Positions 15,714-24,320 of a stretch of DNA of 63,795 bases are shown here, piece after piece. The stretch is from positions 1 through 63,795 of the forward strand of contig DATMPC010000076.1 in NCBI GenBank assembly GCA_035567895.1. Reading direction: 5' to 3'. The stretch is from Terriglobales bacterium (lineage in GTDB: Bacteria > Acidobacteriota > Terriglobia > Terriglobales > Acidobacteriaceae). The translations under genes and the position numbers were made by a program. Each line of letters begins with the position of its first letter. Positions within the stretch are counted from its first letter, which is position 1. The notes under the pieces were generated by a model. The model ran no database searches, was not told the origin of the DNA, and worked only from the letters and a program-made list of their open reading frames with translations.

Positions 15714-16025
15714 TTACTTCAACCCCAAATCCCGCAAACAATACTTAATCTCCGTCGCAACCTCTACAACTTCCATTCCCGGTTCGACCATCAGCTTGCA
15801 GGAGAGCGCTTGGCGTGGTGCGCCGTCAGGCGTGGCTTTGTAGGAGACGCGGCAGTATTGGCATTCTTCGTTCCAGCAGAAGCGTCCCATGGCGACATTC
15901 TCGGGCGAAAGATATTGCATGGCTCGCAGCAGCATGTTGCCCTTTGGGACTTGGAATTCTTTGCCGAGGATTTTGATGGTGACTAGTTCGTCGAATGGAC
16001 GATATAGGGGGCCGGGAGTGCTCAT
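15714..16025 (-). CDS. Small 2Fe-2S ferredoxin-like protein
   Basis: A 103-residue protein from the ATG of MSTPGPLYRPFDELV. An upstream start adding 29 residues is possible but the added part is not protein-like. The pattern FCWNEECQYCRVSYK gives C-x4-C-x2-C, and a fourth cysteine follows in ALSCKLMVEPGMEVVEV, which is the plant-type [2Fe-2S] arrangement. VTIKILGKEFQVPKGNMLLR at the front is the usual beta-grasp start. It probably works as an electron carrier; the partner cannot be told from the neighbourhood. The stop codon abuts a heptamer repeat. Confidence 0.75.
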   Translation of the reverse strand: MSTPGPLYRPFDELVTIKILGKEFQVPKGNMLLRAMQYLSPENVAMGRFCWNEECQYCRVSYKATPDGAPRQALSCKLMVEPGMEVVEVATEIKYCLRDLGLK

Positions 16026-16188
16026 GGGATGGGGACATTGTAAAGGCCTCTGATTGCTATCAAAAAAATCGAGTGCCAGCCGCCCACGCTTCAGCACTAC
16101 AATGCTCCCCACACGAACGGAGTGCCCTATGTCCTCCTATACAACGCGCTCGCGGCAAAACTCCATCTCCTCTACTGAGGAGTCATAC

Positions 16189-16431
16189 ATGCCGGACCAG
16201 GACAACGATCTGAAGAAAGGCGCGGTGGAGACCGAAAACCGCGACCAGCACAGCCAGACCTCGCTCGAGGGACAGCTTGGGCACCGCACTGAAGACGCGC
16301 GCATAAAGGGCCGCGATACGGATTTTCCTGAACCGGGAGAGAATCCAGAGCATAGCGGCCAGGAGATGGACCCTGGAATGCGTCAGAAGAACAACCAGAG
16401 CGATAAGAAGGACGATCCGTTGGTGGCGTAG
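16189..16431 (+). CDS. Small hydrophilic, probably disordered protein
   Basis: An 80-residue protein made almost only of charged and polar residues (MPDQDNDLKKGAVETENRDQ at the front, MRQKNNQSDKKDDPLVA at the end), with no cysteine, signal peptide or membrane segment. GAGGAG seven bases before ATG 16189 is a strong ribosome-binding site and decides this start over an in-frame ATG at 16129. Composition resembles stress-associated or hydrophilin-like proteins, but no motif proves it. It stands alone between the divergent 2Fe-2S gene and two repeats. Confidence 0.65.
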   Translation: MPDQDNDLKKGAVETENRDQHSQTSLEGQLGHRTEDARIKGRDTDFPEPGENPEHSGQEMDPGMRQKNNQSDKKDDPLVA

Positions 16432-16471
16432 CGCGGGACCTGCGCGCATCTCGGATTCAGCATGCAGCAAG

Positions 16472-16500
16472 GTAGAGACGCAGCATGCTGCGTCCCTACT
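16472..16500. repeat. GTAGAGACGC hairpin, copy 2
   Basis: GTAGAGACGCAGCATGCTGC followed by GTCCCTAC; the centre GCAGCATGCTGC is a perfect palindrome. It is close to the next palindrome at 16520, the same order as at 13357/13409. Confidence 0.8.
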
Positions 16501-16519
16501 TCCAAACAGCCCAAGGATT

Positions 16520-16683
16520 TTGTCATCCTGAGCCGATGTTGGCGAAGGATCTCCCGCGATGCATAGGGCTCGAATGCTGTGTCCGGGCTCTTTCACGAGA
16601 ACCTGGGCCGAAAAGCCGGGAGAGTGCAATTCAGTTGATACATTTCGGGAGATCCTTCGCCAACATCGGCTCAGGATGACAAG
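16520..16683. repeat. TCATCCTGAG nested palindrome, copy 3
   Basis: Outer arms TTGTCATCCTGAGCC and GGCTCAGGATGACAA, second layer GATGTTGGCGAAGGATCTCC and its reverse, inner stem CCGGGCTCTTTC against GAAAAGCCGGG-like sequence. It lies before the S9 peptidase gene. Confidence 0.9.
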
Positions 16684-16752
16684 TCAAGCCCCCCGCCCCC
16701 AGCTGCAAATCTGGCCTTCTTCTGATAAAACTCTTGCATCCAGAGGAGAGCC

Positions 16753-18744
16753 ATGAAACGCACACTAACTTTTCTGCCCCTCATTATCTTTACCTCATTC
16801 GCCCTCGCCCAGCATGCACCTAGCGGTCCTCCGCTGGCGCCGCAAAGCGTGCAGCCAAACTCAGCCCTAATCGTGGAAGGCATTCCGCCGGTTCCTACGT
16901 CGATCGCGCAACAGGCGGATCGTTATACGCAAGTCCGTACTGCCGCTTTTCTGGATTGGAATCCGACCAAACGCGAGATGTTGATCAACACGCGCTTCGG
17001 CGATGTGCCGCAGGTGCATCGTGTAGCGGCTCCTGGGGCTGACCGCACGCAACTTACGTTCTTTCCTGACCGCGTGACTTCAGCGCACTACGATCCGGTC
17101 AATGGGAAGTACTTCATCTTCTCGAAAGATATCGGCGGCGGCGAGTGGTTCCAGTACTACCGCTATGACGTCGATTCGGGCGACATAACGCTGCTGACTG
17201 ACGGAAAGTCGCGCAACCTGGGCGCGGTCTTCGCTAACCGTAGCGGGCAGTTTGCCTACAACTCGACGCGGCGCAACGGCCAGGACACCGATCTTTGGGT
17301 GATGGATGCCAGCGATCCCAAAACGGACCGCATGCTGCTGCAGCTTCAAGGCGGCGGATGGCAGACTACCGACTGGTCTCCAGATGACAAGCAGCTCCTG
17401 CTCATCGAGGGCATCTCGGTGAACGAGTCCTACATATGGCTCGTGGACGTCGCCTCGGGACAGAAGAGACAGCTTACCCAAAAAGGATCCGAGCAGATTG
17501 CTTACAGCGACGCGAAGTTCAGCAAAGATGGCAAGGGGTTCTACGCCACTACGGATCGTGACTCGGAGTTCCAGCGTCTGGCCTACTTCGATCTCGGTTC
17601 ACTGCAGCCAAAGTATTTGACGAGCGACATCAAGTGGGACGTGGACGATTTCGACATCAGCGAGGACGGGCGCACGATTGCCTTCATCGCCAACGAAGAT
17701 GGAGCCAGCGTGATCCGCCTACTCGATACAGCGTCGGGGCGGCAAAAAGCAGGGCCGAAGATTCCGCTGGGCGTAGTTGGCAGAGTTAAGTGGCACAAGA
17801 ACGGACAGGATGTTGCCTTCAGCCTCAGCTCAGCCAAGTCTCCGCTCGATACCTATTCGTTCAACGCTCAGACCGGCAAGGTTGATCGCTGGACTACGAG
17901 CGAAACCGGAGGCCTGAATCCGGCGAACTTTGCTACGCCGGAGATGATCCACTGGAAGACCTTCGATGCTCGTACCATCTCGGGATATCTCTATAAACCA
18001 GATTCTGCAAAGTTCAGCGGCAAACGGCCGGTGATTATCGATATTCACGGCGGTCCTGAAGGGCAGTCGCGTCCTGGGTTCGCAGGGCGAACAAACTACT
18101 ACGTGAATGAACTTGGTGTGGCCGTGATCTTTCCCAATGTTCGCGGGTCCACCGGATATGGGAAAAGCTTCGTCAAGCTCGACAATGGATTCCTGCGCGA
18201 GGGAACTTATAAAGACATCGGAGCGCTGATCGATTGGGTCAAGCAGAGTCCCGATTTGGACGGAGGCAGCATCATGGTCACCGGCGGCAGCTATGGCGGT
18301 CACATGACTTGGGCGATCGCGACGCTCTACGAAAACGATCTCTGCTGTCAGTTGCCGGTGGTTGGTCCGAGTAATCTGGTTACACTGCTGGAGCACACCG
18401 AACCCTATCGCCGCGATCTGCGACGTGTCGAATATGGCGACGAGCGTGATCCTAAGATGCGCGAGTTCATGGAACGTATTGCACCGATGAACAACGCGCA
18501 GAAGATCACCAAGCCGACGTTCGTTGTCGCCGGCACGAATGATCCGCGAGTGCCGGTTAGCGAGTCGCGGCAGATGGCTGACAAGCTGAAGGGAAATGGA
18601 GCTCCGCTGTGGTATCTCGAAGCCAAGGACGAAGGCCACGGATTCTCGAAGAAGAAGAACCAGGATTTCCAGTTCTATTCGACGATCATGTTTGTAAAGA
18701 CGTATCTGCTGAAGCAGCCGTTGGAGACGGCGGCTGGGCAGTAG
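16753..18744 (+). CDS. S9-family prolyl oligopeptidase-like peptidase, secreted
   Basis: A 663-residue protein with a signal peptide (about residues 1-20, LTFLPLIIFTSFALAQ). An N-terminal beta-propeller made of TolB/DPP-like blades (about 55-400, for example KYFIFSKDIGGGEWFQYYRY and DLWVMDASDP) is followed by an alpha/beta hydrolase domain (about 415-655). The nucleophile serine is in VTGGSYGGHM (near 515), the acid in VAGTNDPRVPVSESR (near 598) and the histidine in DEGHGFSKKKN (near 630). It would cut peptides in the periplasm or outside the cell. A second S9 enzyme of another subfamily is at 42037. A ribosome-binding AGAGGAG precedes the ATG. Confidence 0.92.
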   Translation: MKRTLTFLPLIIFTSFALAQHAPSGPPLAPQSVQPNSALIVEGIPPVPTSIAQQADRYTQVRTAAFLDWNPTKREMLINTRFGDVPQVHRVAAPGADRTQLTFFPDRVTSAHYDPVNGKYFIFSKDIGGGEWFQYYRYDVDSGDITLLTDGKSRNLGAVFANRSGQFAYNSTRRNGQDTDLWVMDASDPKTDRMLLQLQGGGWQTTDWSPDDKQLLLIEGISVNESYIWLVDVASGQKRQLTQKGSEQIAYSDAKFSKDGKGFYATTDRDSEFQRLAYFDLGSLQPKYLTSDIKWDVDDFDISEDGRTIAFIANEDGASVIRLLDTASGRQKAGPKIPLGVVGRVKWHKNGQDVAFSLSSAKSPLDTYSFNAQTGKVDRWTTSETGGLNPANFATPEMIHWKTFDARTISGYLYKPDSAKFSGKRPVIIDIHGGPEGQSRPGFAGRTNYYVNELGVAVIFPNVRGSTGYGKSFVKLDNGFLREGTYKDIGALIDWVKQSPDLDGGSIMVTGGSYGGHMTWAIATLYENDLCCQLPVVGPSNLVTLLEHTEPYRRDLRRVEYGDERDPKMREFMERIAPMNNAQKITKPTFVVAGTNDPRVPVSESRQMADKLKGNGAPLWYLEAKDEGHGFSKKKNQDFQFYSTIMFVKTYLLKQPLETAAGQ

Positions 18745-18751
18745 TCTTTCC

Positions 18752-18839
18752 TTTGTCATTTCGAGCGTAGCGAGAAATCCCTATTGAACCCAAGCAGCAT
18801 GGGCACGGTAGGGATTCCTCCCTTCGGTCGGAATGACAT
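18752..18839. repeat. Short TGTCATTCCGAG palindrome without a gene
   Basis: An 88-bp unit. The left arm has TTTGTCATTTCGAGC and GAGAAATCCCTA; the right arm has GGTAGGGATTCCTCCC and CGGTCGGAATGACA. The arm motifs and the bases before the right arm (CATG..GCACGGTAGGG) match those of the GIY-YIG-bearing element at 8001-8500. It fills the gap between the S9 and DapA-like genes. Confidence 0.8.
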
Positions 18840-18849
18840 ATCATGAAAC

Positions 18850-19914
18850 ATGCTCCTCACCGGCATTTTTCCTGCACTAACCACTCCCTTTTATCCCGAC
18901 GGACGCCTCTACCTGAAAAAGCTCGAGCACAACGTCGATCGCTATTCGCGCACTCCCATCGCCGGCATGGCCATTCTGGGATCCACGGGTGAAGTTGTCA
19001 TGCTCTCGGAAGAGGAACAGCGTGAGGTACTGCGCGTTGCCGTCGAGGTCGCCGCGCCGGAGAAGGTCCTGCTCGCCGGTGTTGGGCACGAGTCGGCGAT
19101 CAAGACCGTGGAAGCCGCGGAATATGCGGCGAAGCTGAACTACGACGTCGCGCTGGTTCGGACTCCACATTACTACCGTCCGCAGATGAAGCCGGAGAAT
19201 TTGCTGGCCTACTATCGCTTTGTTGGCGATCGTTCGCCGATTCCGGTGCTGCTGTACAGCGTTCCGCCGTTCACCGCCTACGATCTGCCGGCGGAAGTGA
19301 TTCAGGAGTTGGCCGAGCATCCGAACATCATCGGCATCAAGGAATCGAGTGGAGTAATTGAGAAGATCGCGGATGTGGTTGCGCGAACTCGTCACATCAA
19401 GCGCAAAGCCAATGCGACCGAAGTATTCAACGCGGTGACGGGGCGCATGCTGCTTGGAGTGCTCAAGAATACGGAAGAGCTGGTGAGCGTGGCGGCGCTG
19501 GCGGGTTCGGGATCGCCGAGAGTTTCTTCAATTGAGCCGCCAAAGCCCAGCGTGAGAGTCATGCGTCAGAAAGAAGTAGGCTTTCAATTGCTTGCCGGAT
19601 CGGCGCAGAAGCTGCTGCCGTCGCTCGAGGCGGGAGCCGCTGGAGCTGTGCTCGCCTTCGCAGCAGCCGCGCCCACGGCGTGCTTCGAGGTGTACACCGC
19701 ATGGAAAGAAGGCGACAAGGAATTGGCGCAACTGAAGCAGCAGCGCATCGTCGAACCAGCGACGCGGGTTGCTAGTCAGCTTGGCATTCCAGCATTGAAG
19801 TACGCGCTCGACTTGAATGGCTACTACGGCGGTCCACCGCGTCTGCCACTGCTGCCACTGACAGCGGACCAGCGGGCTGAGGTGGAGAAGCTGATGGCGG
19901 ATGTGAGGAACTGA
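18850..19914 (+). CDS. DapA-family (dihydrodipicolinate synthase / NAL-type) aldolase
   Basis: A 354-residue class I aldolase of the DapA/N-acetylneuraminate lyase superfamily. STGEVVMLSEEEQ (near 38) is the substrate-binding loop, LLYSVPPFT (near 136) carries the conserved tyrosine and IIGIKESSGV (near 160) the Schiff-base lysine. Typical DapA has about 295 residues; here there is an extra stretch near 190-240 (NAVTGRMLLGVLKNTEELVS and a Pro/Ser-rich loop), so the true substrate may differ from aspartate semialdehyde and pyruvate. The lysine genes asd, lysC and dapB are about 40 kb away in this window, so a role in lysine synthesis is possible but not shown by context. Confidence 0.85.
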   Translation: MLLTGIFPALTTPFYPDGRLYLKKLEHNVDRYSRTPIAGMAILGSTGEVVMLSEEEQREVLRVAVEVAAPEKVLLAGVGHESAIKTVEAAEYAAKLNYDVALVRTPHYYRPQMKPENLLAYYRFVGDRSPIPVLLYSVPPFTAYDLPAEVIQELAEHPNIIGIKESSGVIEKIADVVARTRHIKRKANATEVFNAVTGRMLLGVLKNTEELVSVAALAGSGSPRVSSIEPPKPSVRVMRQKEVGFQLLAGSAQKLLPSLEAGAAGAVLAFAAAAPTACFEVYTAWKEGDKELAQLKQQRIVEPATRVASQLGIPALKYALDLNGYYGGPPRLPLLPLTADQRAEVEKLMADVRN

Positions 19915-19950
19915 AGCTGGGGGTTTCGCAACCTGCTGACCCTTTCTAAC

Positions 19951-20119
19951 CTGTCATCCTGAGGCCCGTTGTTGGCCGAAGGACCTCCCGAGATACTTCA
20001 GTTTTCGTCGCACTGTCCCGGCTCCTTAGCGAGAATCCTCGTGAAAAAGCCAGGACGGTGTAAACAAGTCCGAATCATCGCGGCAGGTCCTTCGGCCAAC
20101 AGAGGGCCTCAGGATGACA
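19951..20119. repeat. TCATCCTGAG nested palindrome, copy 4
   Basis: Outer arms CTGTCATCCTGAGGCCC and GGGCCTCAGGATGACAA, second layer GTTGGCCGAAGGACCTCCCG and the reverse, inner stem CCCGGCTCCTTAGC against AAAAAGCCAGG. It lies between the DapA-like gene and korA and ends about 85 bases before the putative korA -10 box. Confidence 0.9.
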
Positions 20120-20204
20120 ATAGTGGAACTTTTCGCCATTCCCAACGCATCCTTCCCGACTTGCATTAGACGAAAGTTGCTGCTCCGCCTGGGCTTAAGC
20201 GTCT

Positions 20205-20210
20205 TATAAT
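20205..20210 (+). promoter_or_regulatory. Putative -10 box of korAB
   Basis: A perfect TATAAT stands 56 bases before the korA start. No -35 box with normal spacing is obvious (TTGCTG is 22 bases away), so only the -10 element is offered. Confidence 0.35.
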
Positions 20211-20265
20211 TTCAGGTTCACCTGTACAACATGAACGCGGCAGGAATCACACTCAAGGACTATCG

Positions 20266-22104
20266 ATGGCATCAGGGGACTTAGCGGTTCAGGACGTTAC
20301 CCAGCGTCCCGAGCGCGATCGAATCGTCAATGACTTCAGCATTCAGGTAGCCACCGTCAACGGGTCCGGATCGCAGTCCGCGAATACCGTTCTTCTTCGC
20401 AGCCTGTTTCGTATGGGCGTTCCCGTTTCCGGAAAGAACCTTTTTCCGTCGAACATCGCTGGGCTGCCGACCTGGTACACCATTCGCTGCAGCAGGCACA
20501 GCTATGTCGCCCGCAAGAAAGAGATCGACATGCTGGTGGCGATGAATGCGGAGACGGCGAAGGAAGACGTGATGTCGCTGGCGGCGGGCGCCTCTGTCAT
20601 TTATGACGAGCCGCTGAAGCTCGATGCGCTGCGCTCCGATCTGATCTTCTACTCTGTCCCCTACGACAAGCTGGTTGCCGCGGTCTGTCCTGAGGCCAAG
20701 CTGCGCAAGCTGGTCAAGAACATGATTTATGTCGGCGTGGTCGCGCAGATCCTCGGCATCGACATGAAGCAGGTGGAAGCCGCGCTGCGCAAACAGTTTG
20801 CCAAAAAGGTAAAAGCTGCCGACCTGAACATGAATGCCGCGAAGGCGGGTTTCGACTATGCGGCTGCGTCGCTCACGAAGAAAGATCCGCTCTTCGTCGA
20901 GCCGATGAACGAGAACGAAGGCAAGATCATTATCGACGGCAACGCCGCCGCGGCGCTTGGTGCGATGTTTGCCGGAGTAACGGTTGTTACCTGGTATCCG
21001 ATTACGCCGTCTTCTTCGGTTTGCGAGCAGTTGATCGACTACATGAAGAAGTACCGAATCGGTCCGGATGGAAAAGCCACATTCGCGATCGTGCAGGCGG
21101 AAGATGAACTCGCCGCGATCGGCATGGTGCTGGGCGCTAGCTGGGCCGGTGCGCGGGCGATGACTTCGACCTCCGGTCCTGGCATCTCGTTGATGACCGA
21201 GTTTACCGGCATGGGCTACTACGCGGAAATTCCAGCGGTGATCTTCGATATCCAGCGTGTCGGGCCCTCCACGGGACTCCCAACGCGGACTGCACAAGGC
21301 GACGTCCTGTCGATTGCGTTTCTCGGCCATGGTGACACCAAGAACGTCATGCTCTTTCCTGGAAGCGTGACTGAGTGCTTCTCGATGGCAACGGAGGCCT
21401 TTGATCTAGCGGAGCAGTTACAGACTCCGATCTTCGTGCTTTCGGATCTCGATTTAGGAATGAATAACTGGATGTCTGAGCCGTTCGCGTATCCGGAGAA
21501 GCCGCTGCAGCGCGGAAAGGTGCTGAGCGCGGAAGATCTGACTCGCCTCGGCGGATTCGCGCGATACAGAGATGTGGACAAAGACGGAATTCCCTATCGC
21601 ACGCTGCCCGGCACGGACCATCCGGCGGCGGCGTACTTTACGCGTGGTTCCGGGCACAATGACAAGGCGCAGTACAGCGAGCGTCCGGACGATTATCAGA
21701 ACAACATGGAGCGCTTGAACCGCAAGTTCGAAACCGCACGCTCCTATGTGCCTCGTCCTGAAGTTGTAGCGGATCGCGGAGAAAAGGCCGGGATCATCGC
21801 TTATGGGAGCAGCGATTTTGCGGTGCGCGAAAGCCGCGATCAGCTCGAGCACGAGTACCGAATTAGGACCGATTATCTACGCATTCGGGCGTTTCCGTTC
21901 AGCCGCGAAGTGCACGAGTTCGTGGCGAAGCACGAGCGGGTTTATGTCGTGGAGCAGAATCGCGACGCGCAAATGCTGAGTTTGCTGAAGCTTGATCTAA
22001 ATACGTCGCAGACTCCGAAGCTGCGGAGCGTGCGTCACTTCAACGGCCTGCCGATCGACGCGCGCTCGGTAACCGACGACATCATTTCCCAGGAAGGGAA
22101 GTAG
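20266..22104 (+). CDS. korA: 2-oxoacid:ferredoxin oxidoreductase, fused gamma-alpha subunit
   Basis: A 612-residue subunit of the thiamine-dependent enzyme that turns a 2-oxoacid and CoA into acyl-CoA and CO2 with reduction of ferredoxin. The first part (about residues 20-200) is the gamma domain (NGSGSQSANTVLLRSLFRMG); the rest is the alpha domain, with WYPITPSSSVCEQL at about 242-255 and the TSGPGISLMTEF stretch near 303. The fused gamma-alpha form with a separate beta chain is typical of KorAB-type 2-oxoglutarate (or branched) enzymes. AAGGA sits 7 bases before the ATG. korB starts 3 bases after the stop. The substrate is inferred; 2-oxoglutarate is the commonest choice. Confidence 0.92.
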   Translation: MASGDLAVQDVTQRPERDRIVNDFSIQVATVNGSGSQSANTVLLRSLFRMGVPVSGKNLFPSNIAGLPTWYTIRCSRHSYVARKKEIDMLVAMNAETAKEDVMSLAAGASVIYDEPLKLDALRSDLIFYSVPYDKLVAAVCPEAKLRKLVKNMIYVGVVAQILGIDMKQVEAALRKQFAKKVKAADLNMNAAKAGFDYAAASLTKKDPLFVEPMNENEGKIIIDGNAAAALGAMFAGVTVVTWYPITPSSSVCEQLIDYMKKYRIGPDGKATFAIVQAEDELAAIGMVLGASWAGARAMTSTSGPGISLMTEFTGMGYYAEIPAVIFDIQRVGPSTGLPTRTAQGDVLSIAFLGHGDTKNVMLFPGSVTECFSMATEAFDLAEQLQTPIFVLSDLDLGMNNWMSEPFAYPEKPLQRGKVLSAEDLTRLGGFARYRDVDKDGIPYRTLPGTDHPAAAYFTRGSGHNDKAQYSERPDDYQNNMERLNRKFETARSYVPRPEVVADRGEKAGIIAYGSSDFAVRESRDQLEHEYRIRTDYLRIRAFPFSREVHEFVAKHERVYVVEQNRDAQMLSLLKLDLNTSQTPKLRSVRHFNGLPIDARSVTDDIISQEGK

Positions 22105-22107
22105 TTC

Positions 22108-23154
22108 ATGGCGACCACTCCAACATCCACTCCGGCCCCGAAGACGAACCGGCTCGGACTGCAGGTTATCGACTATCGCGGCGGCAAGACTACTCTATGC
22201 GCCGGCTGCGGTCACAACGCGATCTCCGAGCGCGTGATCGACGCCATGTACGAAATGGGCGTGCAGCCCGAGCGCGTGCTCAAGCTATCTGGAATCGGCT
22301 GCTCATCGAAGACCCCGGCTTATTTCATCAGCCGTGCGCATAGCTTTAATTCCCTGCATGGTCGCATGCCGTCGGTCGCGACCGGCGCAGTGCTTGCGAA
22401 TCGCAGCATGCTCTCCATTGGGGTAAGCGGCGACGGCGATACTGCGTCGATCGGCATGGGACAGTTCATCCATCTCATGCGGCGCAATCTACCGATCATC
22501 TACATCATCGAAGACAACGGCGTATATGGATTGACTAAAGGTCAATTCTCCGCAACCGCCGACCTGGGATCAAAACAGAAGTCGGGAGTGATCAATGATC
22601 TGCCTGCGATCGACACATGTGCGCTGGCGATCCAGATGGGCGCAACCTTCGTTGGGCGATCCTTCTCGGGCGACAAGAAGCAATTGCTCACGATGCTGAA
22701 GGCGGCTATTGCGCATCGGGGAACGGTGATGCTCGACGTGATATCGCCCTGCGTCACGTTCAATGACCATGAGGGCTCGACCAAGTCCTACAAATACGTT
22801 CAGGAGCACGAGGAGGCGATCTCTGAGGCCGGATTTGTGCCGCACTTCGAGGATATCGCGGTCGATTACGATCCCGGATCGACATTCGATGTGCAAATGC
22901 ACGACGGTTCCCATCTGCGTCTGCGCAAGCTGCACGAGGATTACGATCCCACCAACAAGACGAACGCAGTGAAGAACCTGATGGAAGCGCATGAGAAAGG
23001 CGAGGTTCTCACTGGAGTGTTCTATATCGATACGCAGAAGCCAAACTTCGTTGATCTGCTGCACATCACGGAGACGCCGCTTGCGCATCTGCCGCAGGAG
23101 GTTGTGCGTCCACCCAAGCGCGCGTTGGACGAGGTGATGGAGAGCCTGAGGTAG
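22108..23154 (+). CDS. korB: 2-oxoacid:ferredoxin oxidoreductase, beta subunit
   Basis: A 348-residue TPP-binding subunit. Cluster cysteines appear as C31 and C34 in LCAGCGHNAIS, and another in SGIGCSSKTP (near 69). The TPP motif GDGDTASIGMGQF is near 110 with the matching asparagine in IIEDNGVYGLTKGQ (near 137). With korA it makes a two-chain enzyme that can feed the reductive or oxidative TCA cycle. The C-terminal 40 residues (HLPQEVVRPPKRALDEVMES) are typical of the longer bacterial KorB. Confidence 0.93.
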   Translation: MATTPTSTPAPKTNRLGLQVIDYRGGKTTLCAGCGHNAISERVIDAMYEMGVQPERVLKLSGIGCSSKTPAYFISRAHSFNSLHGRMPSVATGAVLANRSMLSIGVSGDGDTASIGMGQFIHLMRRNLPIIYIIEDNGVYGLTKGQFSATADLGSKQKSGVINDLPAIDTCALAIQMGATFVGRSFSGDKKQLLTMLKAAIAHRGTVMLDVISPCVTFNDHEGSTKSYKYVQEHEEAISEAGFVPHFEDIAVDYDPGSTFDVQMHDGSHLRLRKLHEDYDPTNKTNAVKNLMEAHEKGEVLTGVFYIDTQKPNFVDLLHITETPLAHLPQEVVRPPKRALDEVMESLR

Positions 23155-23160
23155 AAAAAG

Positions 23161-23292
23161 CACTCAGCACTGCGCACTCAGTATTCAGCCGGTGTACTTC
23201 ATGGGCTTCCTACAACGTCGCTGCGATCCGCAAAACCCGCGATAATGTCAGTATTCTCAAAAGTCGTTGGTCAGCTGAATGCTGAGTGCTCT
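23161..23292. repeat. Heptamer-type inverted repeat (GCACTCA), korB-hpnA gap
   Basis: The left arm CACTCAGCACTGCGCACTCA, continuing to GTATTCAGC, faces GCTGAATGCTGAGTGCTC at 23275-23292. No gene is between them. A GTG in the right arm could add four residues to hpnA, but the ATG at 23298 fits the Rossmann start better. Confidence 0.75.
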
Positions 23293-23297
23293 CTTTC

Positions 23298-24320
23298 ATG
23301 AAAGTATTCGTCACAGGTGCAACCGGATTTGTCGGCAGCCATGTTGCTGAGCTGCTTCAACAGCAGGGGGCGGAGCTGCGCCTGCTGGTGCGCCGAGGCA
23401 GTCGAACGGACAACATCGACTCTCTTCGCGCCGATCGCGTTGAGGGTGATCTCGGCGATTTCTCTTCTCTGAGTCGCGGGATGTCGGGCTGCGAAGTTGT
23501 GTTTCACGTTGCTGCCGATTACCGATTGTGGGTGCGCAATCCCCATGAGATGTACCGCGCTAATGTTGACGGAACTCTCTCGGTGATCGATGCCGCGCGC
23601 CAGGCGGGTGTAAAGCGCGTTGTCTACACGAGCTCAGTCGCGACGATGGGATTTTTGTCTGACGGTACGGTCGTGGACGAAGACACGCCGGTCGATATTT
23701 CGCACATGATCGGCCATTACAAGCGTTCGAAGTTCATGGCGGAGCAAGCTGCGCTGGCAGCTGGCCGGGGAGGAGCGCCGGTAGTGGTGGTGAATCCGAC
23801 AACACCGATTGGTGAGCGCGACATCAAGCCGACTCCGACTGGGCGGATCATCGTAGACTTTCTCAATCGTAACTTTCCCGCATACGTGGATACCGGACTC
23901 AATCTCGTCGATGTGAAGGAAGTTGCGCGCGGACACCTGCTCGCGATGGAGAAGGCCAAACCTGGCGAACGATACATTCTGGGTGGGGAGAACCTTACGC
24001 TGAAGCACATTCTAGACATGCTGTCGGCGATCACCGGATTGCCATCTCCGAGTATGAAGGTACCGCACGCTGTGGCACTCGGCTTCGCTGCATTTGATCA
24101 ATTCTTTACCGGCACGCTGCGCCGCAAGGAGCCGCGGGCAACCGTGGAGGCCGTCCGCATGGGACGCAAGAAAATGTTTGCCTCCTCTGCCAAGGCAGAA
24201 CGCGAACTGGGATATCGCGCAGCGCCGGTGGAGGACGCATTGCGCCGGGCCTCGAAGTGGTTCGCACACCACGGATACGTGCGCCAGCCCGTACCGGCTG
24301 CAATGGGAGTTGCGAGCTGA
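23298..24320 (+). CDS. hpnA: Hopanoid-associated sugar epimerase HpnA
   Basis: A 340-residue extended short-chain dehydrogenase/reductase. The NAD-binding GATGFVG is at residues 7-13 and the catalytic YxxxK is in GHYKRSKFMAEQ (near 140). Segments such as VFHVAADYRLWV, NVDGTLSVIDAARQAGVKRV and PTTPIGERDIKPTPTG match HpnA proteins, which are found in hopanoid clusters. Its exact reaction is not settled; it is thought to act on the side chain. The next gene, which overlaps by one base, is the likely nucleosidase HpnG, so the two genes form a side-chain module apart from shc-hpnH at 1.6-4.8 kb. Confidence 0.88.
   Translation: MKVFVTGATGFVGSHVAELLQQQGAELRLLVRRGSRTDNIDSLRADRVEGDLGDFSSLSRGMSGCEVVFHVAADYRLWVRNPHEMYRANVDGTLSVIDAARQAGVKRVVYTSSVATMGFLSDGTVVDEDTPVDISHMIGHYKRSKFMAEQAALAAGRGGAPVVVVNPTTPIGERDIKPTPTGRIIVDFLNRNFPAYVDTGLNLVDVKEVARGHLLAMEKAKPGERYILGGENLTLKHILDMLSAITGLPSPSMKVPHAVALGFAAFDQFFTGTLRRKEPRATVEAVRMGRKKMFASSAKAERELGYRAAPVEDALRRASKWFAHHGYVRQPVPAAMGVAS

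Noticed and set aside
17830-18759. 309-codon minus-strand open frame
   Set aside because: Antisense to the S9 peptidase domain, whose serine, aspartate and histidine motifs are clear.
20281-21330. 349-codon minus-strand open frame
   Set aside because: Antisense to korA; rich in Arg/His as typical of shadow frames.
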